Shown here: one piece after another, positions 25,345 through 33,427 of the stretch
Numbering within the stretch: position 1 is the first letter of the stretch
How the letters are laid out: each line of letters starts with the position of its first letter
NCBI RefSeq assembly: GCF_000416965.1
Contig: NZ_ATCL01000022.1
Span: 278,452-342,451, forward strand
Length of the DNA: 64,000 bases
Reading direction: 5' to 3'
From: Exiguobacterium chiriqhucha RW-2
GTDB taxonomy: Bacteria; Bacillota; Bacilli; Exiguobacteriales; Exiguobacteriaceae
The notes under the pieces: generated by a model
Databases searched by the model: none
What the model was told of the DNA's origin: nothing
Seen by the model: the letters and a program-made list of their open reading frames with translations, nothing else
Translations under genes and position numbers: made by a program

Positions 25345-27339
25345 ATGGAACATACTATCGATCAACAGACAAATGTAGATTTAGACCATATGGCATATCA
25401 CGGCAAAGACCTCGGGGTGACGTTTAAAAGTGACCTCATCCGGTTGCGGGTCTGGTCACCGGTTGCCGAAGAGATGACGGTAAAACTATACCGGACACCG
25501 CGAGCGCGGAAGTTCGAACGGTTGTCGTTAGAACGGGCCGAGAAAGGGACGTGGGTCATCGAACTCGATCGTGCTTTGTTTGAAGGTCAGTTTTATGTGT
25601 TCGAGGCGGTCGTAGCTGGGAAGCGTATCGAATCGCTCGACCCGTATGCAAAAGTCGTCGGGGTCAATGGGAAGCGCGGGTGTCTGCTCGACCCATCTAC
25701 GCTCAACCCAGACCATTGGGTCAAAGAACGTCCGCTCTTCCACTCGTCACAAGAAGCGGTCATCTATGAAGCGCACGTCCGTGATTTGACGAGTCATCCG
25801 GACAGTGGTGTCATGCATCGCGGGAAATTCCTCGGGATGACCGAAGTCGGAACGAAGACACCGACGGGTTATCCGACGGGTCTCGACTATATTACCGGGC
25901 TCGGCGTCACGCATCTCCAACTCATGCCGTTCTTCGATTACGGTTCAGTGAATGAGTCACGCGAGAGTGAGGCGAATTATAATTGGGGCTATGACCCGGT
26001 CCACTATTTTGCCGTCGAAGGCTCATACGCCTCCTCAGCGGATGATCCGGCCGCTCGCATCATCGAGTTGAAAGCGATGATTCAAGCACTTCACGATCGT
26101 GGCATGCGTGTCATCATGGACGTCGTGTTCAACCATACGTATGATGCATTGACGACGCCGCTCGGACAGTTCGTACCGGACTACTATTACCGCTTGAACG
26201 AGGACGGTACGCTCGCCGACGGTTCGGCGTGCGGGAACGATACGGCGTCCGAACGGGCGATGATGCGCAAATTGATCGTCGAATGTGTGTCGTATTGGGC
26301 GAAAGAGTTCATGATTGATGGCTTCCGCTTCGATTTGATGGGACTCCATGACGTCAAGACGATGAACCAGGTCCGCAGGGCGCTCGATCGCGTCGACCCA
26401 TCGATTCTCGTGACCGGAGAAGGCTGGGATCTCGACACGCCGCTTCCGGTCCGGAAAAAAGCGAACCAACATAACGCCCACAAGATGCCGCGCATCGCCC
26501 AGTTCAACGACGCGATTCGCGACGGTGTCCGTGGGGATGTGTTCATCGAAGACTTGCCAGGTTGGATCAGCGGCAACGCGGATATGACGGCGGACGTCAA
26601 ACGTGGGATTGCCGGTGCAGTCACGAGCCAAAGCTTTGCTGACGAACCGAACCAAGTCGTGAACTATGTCGAGTGCCATGACAACTTGACGCTTTGGGAC
26701 AAACTGGCCGTTACGAATCCGGACGACGATGAGACGACACGCCGCCGCCGGCATCGTCTCGCGACATCGATTGTGTTGCTCAGTCAAGGCATCCCGTTCC
26801 TGCATAGCGGTCAAGAGTTCTTCCGCACGAAAGATGGGGACGAGAACAGCTTCAATTCGGGGGAGGTCGTCAACCGTTTGGATTGGACGCGGGCCGAGCA
26901 AGAGACGCCGAGCGTCGAATATGTGAAGGGCTTGATCAGCCTGCGCAAACAATATCCGTTGTTCCGTCTTGAGAACGCGGAACAGATTCGTAAACATTTA
27001 CGTTTCTTCGATGAAGAAGAGGGCGTCATCGCCTTTGAACTGAGTCGCCACGTCGAAGGTTACGTCGAACGCCATCTCGTATACCATAACGGACTCGAAG
27101 AAGCGGTCGAGGTGAAACTACCGTCCGGCAAGTTCGAGGTCCATGTCGAAGATCACACCGTCAATTTGACGGCACCACGTCTCCTCGAGGAGCGGCATGT
27201 CACGGTCGCGCCGTTATCGACACTCGTCGTGACGGAACGCCGTCCGGATTACAGCAAATATGCGGTCGCCGGTGGAGCTGCCTTGGCTATCCTCGGTCTC
27301 TGGTATGTTGCGAAAAAACGGAAACCGAAACAAAAGTAA
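25345..27339 (+). CDS. pulA: Type I pullulanase / glycogen-debranching enzyme with C-terminal TM segment
   Basis: Hydrolyses alpha-1,6 links in pullulan or glycogen, 664 residues. N-terminal CBM48-like domain (about 20-110), then a GH13 catalytic barrel with the type I signature YNWGYDP, nucleophile in FRFDLMG (Asp about 330), acid in TGEGWD (Glu about 359) and VECHDN. There is no signal peptide, as for cytoplasmic B. subtilis AmyX. Unusually, the last 30 residues form a hydrophobic helix (YAVAGGAALAILGLWYVA) with a basic tail KKRKPKQK, no LPxTG. Start ATG at 25345, eight bases after AAGGAG; a GTG at 25336 overlaps that site. Confidence 0.93.
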   Translation: MEHTIDQQTNVDLDHMAYHGKDLGVTFKSDLIRLRVWSPVAEEMTVKLYRTPRARKFERLSLERAEKGTWVIELDRALFEGQFYVFEAVVAGKRIESLDPYAKVVGVNGKRGCLLDPSTLNPDHWVKERPLFHSSQEAVIYEAHVRDLTSHPDSGVMHRGKFLGMTEVGTKTPTGYPTGLDYITGLGVTHLQLMPFFDYGSVNESRESEANYNWGYDPVHYFAVEGSYASSADDPAARIIELKAMIQALHDRGMRVIMDVVFNHTYDALTTPLGQFVPDYYYRLNEDGTLADGSACGNDTASERAMMRKLIVECVSYWAKEFMIDGFRFDLMGLHDVKTMNQVRRALDRVDPSILVTGEGWDLDTPLPVRKKANQHNAHKMPRIAQFNDAIRDGVRGDVFIEDLPGWISGNADMTADVKRGIAGAVTSQSFADEPNQVVNYVECHDNLTLWDKLAVTNPDDDETTRRRRHRLATSIVLLSQGIPFLHSGQEFFRTKDGDENSFNSGEVVNRLDWTRAEQETPSVEYVKGLISLRKQYPLFRLENAEQIRKHLRFFDEEEGVIAFELSRHVEGYVERHLVYHNGLEEAVEVKLPSGKFEVHVEDHTVNLTAPRLLEERHVTVAPLSTLVVTERRPDYSKYAVAGGAALAILGLWYVAKKRKPKQK

Positions 27340-27344
27340 GCGCG

Positions 27345-27376
27345 AAAAAAGGAGACGTCATTCCGTCTCCTTTTCC
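27345..27376. terminator. Bidirectional terminator
   Basis: GGAGACG/CGTCTCC hairpin flanked by A-run and T-run; it overlaps the last codons of the convergent small gene. Confidence 0.82.
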
Positions 27377-27522
27377 TCGTTCGTTTCAGTTTTGGCTGCC
27401 TCGAGCTCCATCATCTTTTTGACGATGATGTGTTTTGGCATATGCATGAGTTCCTCGAGTGGGACGTTTAGCTTTTTGGCAAGCTCAACCGCCGTCTCGG
27501 GAGAGAGTTGAAGTGGGCGCAT
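27358..27522 (-). CDS. Small conserved-looking protein (54 aa)
   Basis: 54 residues: starts MRPLQLSPETAVELAKKL, has a central LMHMPKHIIVKKMMEL, and an acidic, Glu-rich tail. It has an excellent AGGAGG eight bases before the ATG. The first part could be a short helix-turn-helix-like pair of helices; no TM segment. I do not recognise a named family. Divergent from the 27663 gene, with a strong palindrome in the gap. Confidence 0.7.
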   Translation of the reverse strand: MRPLQLSPETAVELAKKLNVPLEELMHMPKHIIVKKMMELEAAKTETNEEKETE

Positions 27523-27587
27523 GAGGGTTCCTCCTTTCCAATTACGGGTATGCTACTGCCAGTATACAGGAAAAGCGGACAGATGGA

Positions 27588-27610
27588 GAATGTGTTCTGT
27601 GAACACATTC
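27588..27610. repeat. Perfect 10-bp inverted repeat, likely operator
   Basis: GAATGTGTTC-TGT-GAACACATTC between two divergent genes. No T-run follows in either direction, so it is not a terminator; the short 3-base centre suits a dimeric repressor site. Confidence 0.6.
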
Positions 27611-27662
27611 AAAATCGAAAAATGCGTCGTGCGTTGCTAAGCTGAAACTAGGAAGTGATCAA

Positions 27663-28454
27663 ATGTACAAACAAGTAGCAGACTATCAATTTCATCAAAC
27701 GGTTGAATGGTTAGAGCGCGTTGGTGGAGGATGGATGTTGTATTTGGCGCAAACCGGGTTTCTGTTTTTTGACGAGACGTTCCAAATCCGATGGGAACTC
27801 GAGTGGAAATGGGCACCTTGCGCACTATATATTGAACCACATGGTAGAAGAGCCGTCGCGCTATTTCGAGATTTGCAGACATACGGAGTCATGGATTTGA
27901 CGAACGGGACGATGGAACGTCACCCAATTCCACGGACGTTCCATGACGATTGGTTCAGTAACCTGCACTACTGGTCAGGGGACGATTTGTATTTGTACTC
28001 GGCCGAATCAGATATCGTCGCCTTGAACTTGAACGATCACACGTTTCGGTATAGCCGTTACGAGGAGATCCCGGAGTTCGGGAACATCATCGAACTCGCA
28101 TATCAATCGACCTATGATTTCGAACGATTCACGGCACCTGGCCTCGTGACCTTGTACGATGAACGGAATCAACAGTTCATGGTCGAGGACGTCGAAGCGG
28201 GCGCGCGTTGGAAGATTCCATACGGGGGTGACCGTGACTTGGTCATCGTCGATCAAATGGGTGTGACGACCGCCATCACCTCGATGACATCGTTCCAACT
28301 GTTTGAGCGCGATTGTGAAGTGTTCTCATCAGAAGTATGTGCCGAGACCGAATTGTTGAAAGTCGTCTTATTGGACGAGCCGGGCGACAGACTTGTCGTC
28401 CTATCGACGCCGCGTCGCTTCTGCCATAGTTGGCTGCAAGTGTTCGAGCGTTGA
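27663..28454 (+). CDS. Hypothetical protein
   Basis: 263 residues, soluble, no signal peptide. Rich in aromatic residues and short strands (WMLYLAQTGFLFFDE, IRWELEWKWAP, LHYWSGDDLYLYSAESDIVALNL), which suggests a beta-propeller-like or repeated-sheet fold, but no family is recognised. Ribosome binding site GGAAGTG. Preceded by a strong palindrome and a possible sigma-B-like promoter, followed by its own terminator. Confidence 0.65.
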   Translation: MYKQVADYQFHQTVEWLERVGGGWMLYLAQTGFLFFDETFQIRWELEWKWAPCALYIEPHGRRAVALFRDLQTYGVMDLTNGTMERHPIPRTFHDDWFSNLHYWSGDDLYLYSAESDIVALNLNDHTFRYSRYEEIPEFGNIIELAYQSTYDFERFTAPGLVTLYDERNQQFMVEDVEAGARWKIPYGGDRDLVIVDQMGVTTAITSMTSFQLFERDCEVFSSEVCAETELLKVVLLDEPGDRLVVLSTPRRFCHSWLQVFER

Positions 28455-28490
28455 CAATCCTGGACCAGGGCATGGTTCAGGATTTTTTTA
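28455..28490 (+). terminator. Terminator
   Basis: AATCCTGGACC/GGTTCAGGATT hairpin followed by a T-run. Confidence 0.88.
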
Positions 28491-28556
28491 CGAAGGCTTA
28501 CAGAATCTCGTCTAAAAACGGGAACAGTCTTCTTAGATGGAGAGGAGTGGACAGGG

Positions 28557-30680
28557 ATGGAACGATTAGGACAAGCGTTAGTCCGATGGCGCTACGCTGT
28601 CGTGTTGATTTGGACGGTATTGCTCGCGGTATCGGTATATTTCGGATTACAGTTGCCAAGTGAACTGCGCGGCAATGGATTTGCGATTCAAGACGGGCGC
28701 TTCGCCCAAGTGGAAGATACGTTGAACGACCGGTTCGACCGGGCCGGGGCCTCGATGATCGTCTTGTTAGAAGGTGGCGACCTTGATACGGTCATCGAGC
28801 AGCAACGGGATCGACTGATTGACGTCGATGGGGTCGACGGCGTGATCACGCCAGCCGAGAATCCCGATGCCCGCTCAGGGGACGCAGCTTACTTATTGCT
28901 CGAGTTCGAGGATTACGATACGGCCGAGGCGTCAATCGATGACGTTCGCAACGCCTTGATTCGAGATACGGATACAGACGTGCGATTGACCGGAGAGCCG
29001 GTCTTCGCGGATGACTTGAATGAAGCGTCGAAGAATGACTTGATTCGGGCCGAGTTGATTGGAATCCCGGTCGCGTTGCTCGTCCTCTTGCTCGTCTTCG
29101 GGACGCCGCTCGCCGCGGTCATGCCGTTATTCGTTGGATTGATTACATTCATCGTGGCTGCCGGCTCGTTGTTCTTCTTTGCCCAAACGATGGAACTGTC
29201 TATTTTCGTCTTGAATGCGGTCGCGATGATCGCCATCGCGCTCGGCATCGATTTTTCCCTATTGCTCGTCAACCGTTACCGGGAAGAGCTCGCACATGGG
29301 AAGTCGCGAGAGGCAGCCATCGTCCGAACGGTCGCGACGGCCGGACGTTCGATTCTGTTCTCAGGGCTTTGCGTGTTCGTCGGACTGGCCGGGTTGTTAT
29401 TCATCCAAGTCGACGTGTTCCAAGCCATCGCGCTCGGTGCGCTGATTGCGGTGGCGGGCGCGGTCTTATCAGCGCTCACGCTGTTGCCGTCCGCCTTATA
29501 TATCGTCGGAGATGCGATCAATAAAGGGCGTCTTATCAAAACGAATGAGACGCGTTCTGAAGTACGGTGGCAGAAGTTGGCCCGTTTCGTCATGAGATGC
29601 CCCGTCACGATGACGCTCGTCGCACTCTTGCTGCTACTGCCAAGCCTCTGGTTCGTTCGTGACCTCGAACTGAACATCCCGGACGCCGATGCACTCCCGA
29701 CCTCGTACGAGTCACGGGCCGCCCTTGAGCGGTGGGACGACGTGTTCGGGGAGACGTCGACCGATGCGGTGCTCTTGTTTGAGACGAATGACTTGACCGA
29801 TTCGATGATTCTCGATGAATTGACTGCACTCACCGATGAGCTATCCGAGGATCCGATTGTCGACAACGTCACGACGTTCTTGACGGCATCCGGTCTCGAA
29901 CCAGCCGAATTCCAACAACTCGCTGAAGCGGCACCAGAGCAACTCGAGGCGTTCGAACGTCTCGTCACGCTTGAAGGGAATACAGACCTTGCCCTCGTCA
30001 ACGTTAGTTTCAACGTCCCGCCGAGTGATAAAGACGCGCAAGCATTCGTCCGAGATTGGCGCGAGAGCGGTTTTGACGTCGGGGGACCAGCCGCGTTCAA
30101 CGAAGAAATTTATGAAGAGATTTATGACAGCATCCCGTATGCGGTCGTGACTGTCATCTTGGCGACGATGGTCATTCTCATGTGGGCGTTCCGCTCAGTC
30201 TTGATTCCAATTAAGGCGATCATCATGAACGTGCTCGGTCTCGGGGCGACGTTCGGTCTGCTCGTCATCATCTTCGAATCAGGCTATGTGTACGATGCCG
30301 AGACGATCAGTATCTTGACCCCGGTGTTCATCTTCTCGCTCGTGTTCGGCCTATCGATGGACTACGAGGTGTTTCTCGTCTCGCGGATTGAGGAATATTA
30401 TCGGGAGACCGGGGATAACGATTACGCGACGGAGATGGGACTCGCCAAGACGAGTAAAATCATCACGTCGGCCGCAGTCATCATGATTGTCGTCACGGGG
30501 GCGTTCGCTTTTACCGGTGTTAGTCCGATCAAACAGCTCGGTGTCGGCATCGCGCTCGCGATCTTTATCGATGCGACAATCATCCGGATTTTACTTGTCC
30601 CGTCCTTGATGAAACTGCTTGGGGACTGGAACTGGTGGTGGTTCGGTAAGAAAGATTTACCGAAACGTAATCTACACTAA
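28557..30680 (+). CDS. MMPL/RND-family transporter (YdfJ-like)
   Basis: 707 residues, about 12 TM helices in two similar halves, each with a TM helix, a large extracytoplasmic loop and five further helices. The halves show MIAIALGIDFSLLLVNRYREE and FGLSMDYEVFLVSRIEEYY, the conserved GxDY/F-type motif that carries proton-relay Asp residues in MMPL proteins. Resembles B. subtilis YdfJ. Probable export of lipid-like compounds or drugs; substrate unknown. Start ATG 28557 after GAGGAGTGG. No adjacent regulator. Confidence 0.88.
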   Translation: MERLGQALVRWRYAVVLIWTVLLAVSVYFGLQLPSELRGNGFAIQDGRFAQVEDTLNDRFDRAGASMIVLLEGGDLDTVIEQQRDRLIDVDGVDGVITPAENPDARSGDAAYLLLEFEDYDTAEASIDDVRNALIRDTDTDVRLTGEPVFADDLNEASKNDLIRAELIGIPVALLVLLLVFGTPLAAVMPLFVGLITFIVAAGSLFFFAQTMELSIFVLNAVAMIAIALGIDFSLLLVNRYREELAHGKSREAAIVRTVATAGRSILFSGLCVFVGLAGLLFIQVDVFQAIALGALIAVAGAVLSALTLLPSALYIVGDAINKGRLIKTNETRSEVRWQKLARFVMRCPVTMTLVALLLLLPSLWFVRDLELNIPDADALPTSYESRAALERWDDVFGETSTDAVLLFETNDLTDSMILDELTALTDELSEDPIVDNVTTFLTASGLEPAEFQQLAEAAPEQLEAFERLVTLEGNTDLALVNVSFNVPPSDKDAQAFVRDWRESGFDVGGPAAFNEEIYEEIYDSIPYAVVTVILATMVILMWAFRSVLIPIKAIIMNVLGLGATFGLLVIIFESGYVYDAETISILTPVFIFSLVFGLSMDYEVFLVSRIEEYYRETGDNDYATEMGLAKTSKIITSAAVIMIVVTGAFAFTGVSPIKQLGVGIALAIFIDATIIRILLVPSLMKLLGDWNWWWFGKKDLPKRNLH

Positions 30681-30719
30681 ATATACATTTAATGAAATAG
30701 TCGTGAAAATGTGTTAAAA

Positions 30720-30933
30720 TAGTTTCATTATTACGCGCAATTTGGGAAAGGAAGGTCTTTATGGATACCGAGAGGACATGGCCTCTGTTTCAATTACCGG
30801 ACTTCTAGCGTTGAGTTTTTACAAGCGACATCAATGTAAAAATCAACAAACGGAAGATCGGAGATGGAACAGATGGAACCGCGGCTACGACTGAGGATCC
30901 TCCTCTCCGTTGAAAACGGGGAGGACAATCGGA
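30720..30933 (+). promoter_or_regulatory. Structured leader of yitT-like gene, candidate riboswitch (class unassigned)
   Basis: A gap of about 250 bases contains a long imperfect helix (30797-30861: CCGGACTTC with GAAGATCGG, then GTTGAGTTTTTAC with GTAAAAATCAAC), a small hairpin AGAGG/CCTCT (30771-30786), a 9-bp tandem repeat AGATGGAAC (30862-30879), and a 10-bp hairpin TCCTCTCCGT/ACGGGGAGGA (30901-30925) whose 3' arm contains the ribosome binding site. GAGAGGA at 30770-30776 can pair either with CCTCT nearby or with TCCTCTC at 30901, which would free the site. This fits translational control. The TGGAACCGCGG at 30874-30884 resembles a T-box core, but no matching antiterminator is found. Confidence 0.55.
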
Positions 30934-31569
30934 ATGAAACGAGTTGCTACCATAGTGCTCGGAACGCTGATCATGGCGTTCGGTTATTATTATTTGAATG
31001 AACAGTTTGGTTTGGCAGAAGGGGGCTTCGTCGGGCTAGCATTGCTCGGCCGCTATTTATTTGATATCGATCCGGCGATCTCGATGATCGTACTCGATAT
31101 CCCCTTCTTTTTAATCGCCCTTTGGTGGAAAGGCTGGCGCTTCGTCGGGCAAGCCGTGCTTGCCGCGGCGTCACTGTCGCTCAGCTACGCCATGTGGGAT
31201 CGGTTGGATTTACTCACGTTCGATATTCAAGTGTGGCCGGCGACGTTGTTCGCCGCCATCGCGAGCGGGATTGTGACTGGTTACGGTCTCGGTCTCGTCT
31301 TGAAATCGGGCGGGGCGACCGGGGGCGACGATTTATTCGCACTCGGCCTATCAAAATGGACCGGCGTATCGGTCGGGACGATTCTCATCATATTTGATGT
31401 CATCGTTTTGGCGATCTCGCTCATCTATTTGCCATTGTCGAATGCGCTTTATACGCTTCTCGCGGTCTCGATTGCAGGTCGTGTCGTCACGAAGATGTTG
31501 ACGGACGATGTGGTCGAAATCACCGTGCCAAGTGTGACCAAACTAAAAACAAAAAACGATCTCGCGTGA
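30934..31569 (+). CDS. YitT-family membrane protein (YxkD/YczE-like)
   Basis: 211 residues with five or six TM helices (TIVLGTLIMAFGYYYLNEQF, FLIALWWKGWRF, ATLFAAIASGIVTGYGLGLVL, VGTILIIFDVIVLAISLIYLP, LYTLLAVSIAGRVVTKML). GLVLKSGGATGGDDLFAL is the YitT/DUF161 signature. Function of the family is unknown; B. subtilis YxkD, a relative, is under the guanidine-I (ykkC/yxkD) riboswitch. Start ATG at 30934, eight bases after GGGGAGGA; an in-frame TTG at 30910 would fall inside the sequestering hairpin. Confidence 0.83.
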   Translation: MKRVATIVLGTLIMAFGYYYLNEQFGLAEGGFVGLALLGRYLFDIDPAISMIVLDIPFFLIALWWKGWRFVGQAVLAAASLSLSYAMWDRLDLLTFDIQVWPATLFAAIASGIVTGYGLGLVLKSGGATGGDDLFALGLSKWTGVSVGTILIIFDVIVLAISLIYLPLSNALYTLLAVSIAGRVVTKMLTDDVVEITVPSVTKLKTKNDLA

Positions 31570-31590
31570 GATCGTTTTTTGTTTTGTAAA
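31551..31590 (+). terminator. Terminator
   Basis: AAAACGATCTC/GAGATCGTTTT hairpin with T-run, beginning within the last codons of the yitT-like gene. Confidence 0.88.
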
Positions 31591-31649
31591 ATTTATCACA
31601 GTTTTACAGTCATCTTTCTTCTACACTACACATAGAAGGAGGGAGTCAC

Positions 31650-32372
31650 ATGAAATGGATGATTCCAAAACAGCACGGCGCGTGGTCGATGCTAATCTTA
31701 CCGTTCTTACTCGGCGGCATTGTCGGAGGGTGGACGCTCGCGCACATCCCGTTCGCCATCGCCTGGTTGTTCGTTTATATGGGTACATTTTTCTTGTTCC
31801 AATACATTAAGCAACGGAAGAAGTCACAAGAGCTGTTGCGCACGGTCGTGACGTATTTGACGATTGCGATTGTAGCCGCCATCCCGGTATTTTTGTCCGA
31901 GTGGCGTCTTGTCTGGTTTGTCCTTGCTATGATTCCATTCGGTCTCACCAACGCCTACTTCGCCAAAATTAAGGATGAGCGCAACGTCTGGAACGACGTC
32001 AGCGCCGTCACCTCATTTTGCATCGGCGGGATGGCGAGCTATTATCTCGGGTCACATGCTTTGGACGGGACGATAGTGTGGATGTTCGCTTTGCCGTACT
32101 TATATTTCCTCGGAAGTATCTTTTTCGTCAAAACGATGATTCGGGAGAAGAAGAGCTTGTTTTATCGGAACGTATCATGGGGATATCACTTTTTGCTCGT
32201 CGCCATCTTCATCGCGTTTGGCTATCCGGTCTTGGCACTCGCTTACGTGCCGAGTCTCGTCCGGGCGGTCGCATTCTACGGCAAAAAGATCCCCATCATG
32301 AAGATCGGGATCGTCGAAATCGCCAACTCGGTGTTCGTGCTCGGTTGTCTCAGTTGGTATTTATTTAGTTGA
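31650..32372 (+). CDS. YwiC-like membrane protein
   Basis: 240 residues, about eight TM helices. Begins MKWMIPKQHGAWSMLILPFL, the YwiC-like (PF14256) signature, with KIKDERNVWNDVSAVTSFC and RNVSWGYHF later; the short polar motifs between helices recall UbiA-type prenyltransferases, but a function has not been shown. Ribosome binding site AAGGAGGG. In B. subtilis ywiC is next to anaerobic-respiration genes; no such genes are here. Confidence 0.85.
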   Translation: MKWMIPKQHGAWSMLILPFLLGGIVGGWTLAHIPFAIAWLFVYMGTFFLFQYIKQRKKSQELLRTVVTYLTIAIVAAIPVFLSEWRLVWFVLAMIPFGLTNAYFAKIKDERNVWNDVSAVTSFCIGGMASYYLGSHALDGTIVWMFALPYLYFLGSIFFVKTMIREKKSLFYRNVSWGYHFLLVAIFIAFGYPVLALAYVPSLVRAVAFYGKKIPIMKIGIVEIANSVFVLGCLSWYLFS

Positions 32373-32392
32373 GAAGGGGAAACCCTTCTTTT

Positions 32393-33337
32393 TTAGTCGC
32401 TCGAAGATGTGCTCGAAATGATAGCCACGGTCGCCGCTGCCGTGGCCGCCTGTTGCATGGCGAGCAGATGGGCGAACGTCCCGTGCAACAGTAAATCGCT
32501 CGCATCTTCCTTGATGTTGTTTGCCGCGACGAGTTGCAGGGCGACCGTCAACGCGTGGGTGTGGAACCAGCGATGCTTTTCCTTCTCAGCGTTCGTAATG
32601 TCGATCAGGTCGCGCTCGTCGTTGTCGTTCGGAGCCGCGACGATGGCCAAGAGGGCGAGCGCTGGCAGATGCTCATTTTTGACGGCGATTGCTTGTCCTT
32701 GGAGCCGCGCGCGCCACTCGAGCAGGCGGTTGATGACCTCGTCTGAAGGCAAGTCGCTAAAAGCAAGCAGATGGGAGACGAGTTGGAGCTCGTTTGAGCG
32801 GGGCAACTCGGCTTTCAACGCTTCGTAATACGTCTCAATCCGTTGACTCAACGTATCGTGGTCATCGAACGCTTGAACGAGGACGAGGGCAGACAGAAGG
32901 TCTTCTTCGCTCGTCAGCCAAGGATGGTTTCGTTTGAACGTTTGATAGAGTGCGCTCGCCTCGTCAAGCCGGCGCTCGGGCTCATCGACGTTAATCAGTT
33001 GGCTCGCGATGAAGGGACGCAACATACTGAAGCGGAAGTGTTTCCGGTCGAGCAACGTATCGAGCCGGAGTGCCTCGTCGATGGCCGGTTCGATGTCTTC
33101 ATACTTGGCATCGAGAAACGACAGCCAGACGAAATTATTGCTGCCGCGAAACTTGGAGAAGGCTTTCGTTTTCCGTTTGACGGCCGCTTGAGCCTGCTCG
33201 AACCGCGTTTCATCGAACGGGGTGTCGTGTATGGCATAATTGATGGCCATCAAGCGTCGGAAATCATCGGTGAACCACTTTGTCGCTCCTCTGATTGCCT
33301 CGAGCGCTTCGAGGTAATGCGTATAGCGTGTCATCAT
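32393..33337 (-). CDS. DUF4003-like hypothetical protein
   Basis: 314 residues, soluble and almost entirely helical, with a polar Ser/Thr-rich C-terminal tail (AIISSTSSSD). Stretches such as RRLMAINYAIHDTPFDETRFEQA, LRPFIASQLINVDEPERRLDEA and FKRNHPWLTSEEDLLSALVL match my recollection of DUF4003, a Bacillales family of unknown function; tetratricopeptide-like helix pairs are possible. Start ATG at 33337, eight bases after AGGAGG. Separated from the next minus-strand gene by a terminator. Confidence 0.68.
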   Translation of the reverse strand: MMTRYTHYLEALEAIRGATKWFTDDFRRLMAINYAIHDTPFDETRFEQAQAAVKRKTKAFSKFRGSNNFVWLSFLDAKYEDIEPAIDEALRLDTLLDRKHFRFSMLRPFIASQLINVDEPERRLDEASALYQTFKRNHPWLTSEEDLLSALVLVQAFDDHDTLSQRIETYYEALKAELPRSNELQLVSHLLAFSDLPSDEVINRLLEWRARLQGQAIAVKNEHLPALALLAIVAAPNDNDERDLIDITNAEKEKHRWFHTHALTVALQLVAANNIKEDASDLLLHGTFAHLLAMQQAATAAATVAIISSTSSSD

Positions 33338-33393
33338 CAGCAATTCCTCCTTTTTCTCCTTATACGTGCCCAATCGAAAGAATGATTCAAAAA

Positions 33394-33421
33394 AAGCCGC
33401 CCTGGATTCGTCCGGGGCGGC
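33394..33421 (-). terminator. Terminator of cstR/YbjN-like unit
   Basis: On the minus strand AGCCGCCCCGGA/TCCAGGGCGGCT hairpin followed by a T-run. Confidence 0.88.
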
Positions 33422-33427
33422 TGCTTG

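Noticed and set aside
26035..26997. 320-codon open frame opposite pulA
   Set aside because: Arg/His/Val-rich composition typical of an antisense shadow; the plus strand holds conserved catalytic motifs throughout.
29276..30100. 274-codon open frame opposite the MMPL transporter gene
   Set aside because: Ser/Ala/Thr-rich shadow frame without a start signal.
30862..30925. Calling the yitT leader a T-box
   Set aside because: Only the 11-base core matches; stem I, the specifier loop and a pairing 3' antiterminator arm are not found, unlike the argS leader in the same window.
30720..30933. Calling the yitT leader a guanidine-I (ykkC) or M-box riboswitch
   Set aside because: The conserved core strings of those classes that I know are not present. 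A covariance search would be decisive and was not possible.
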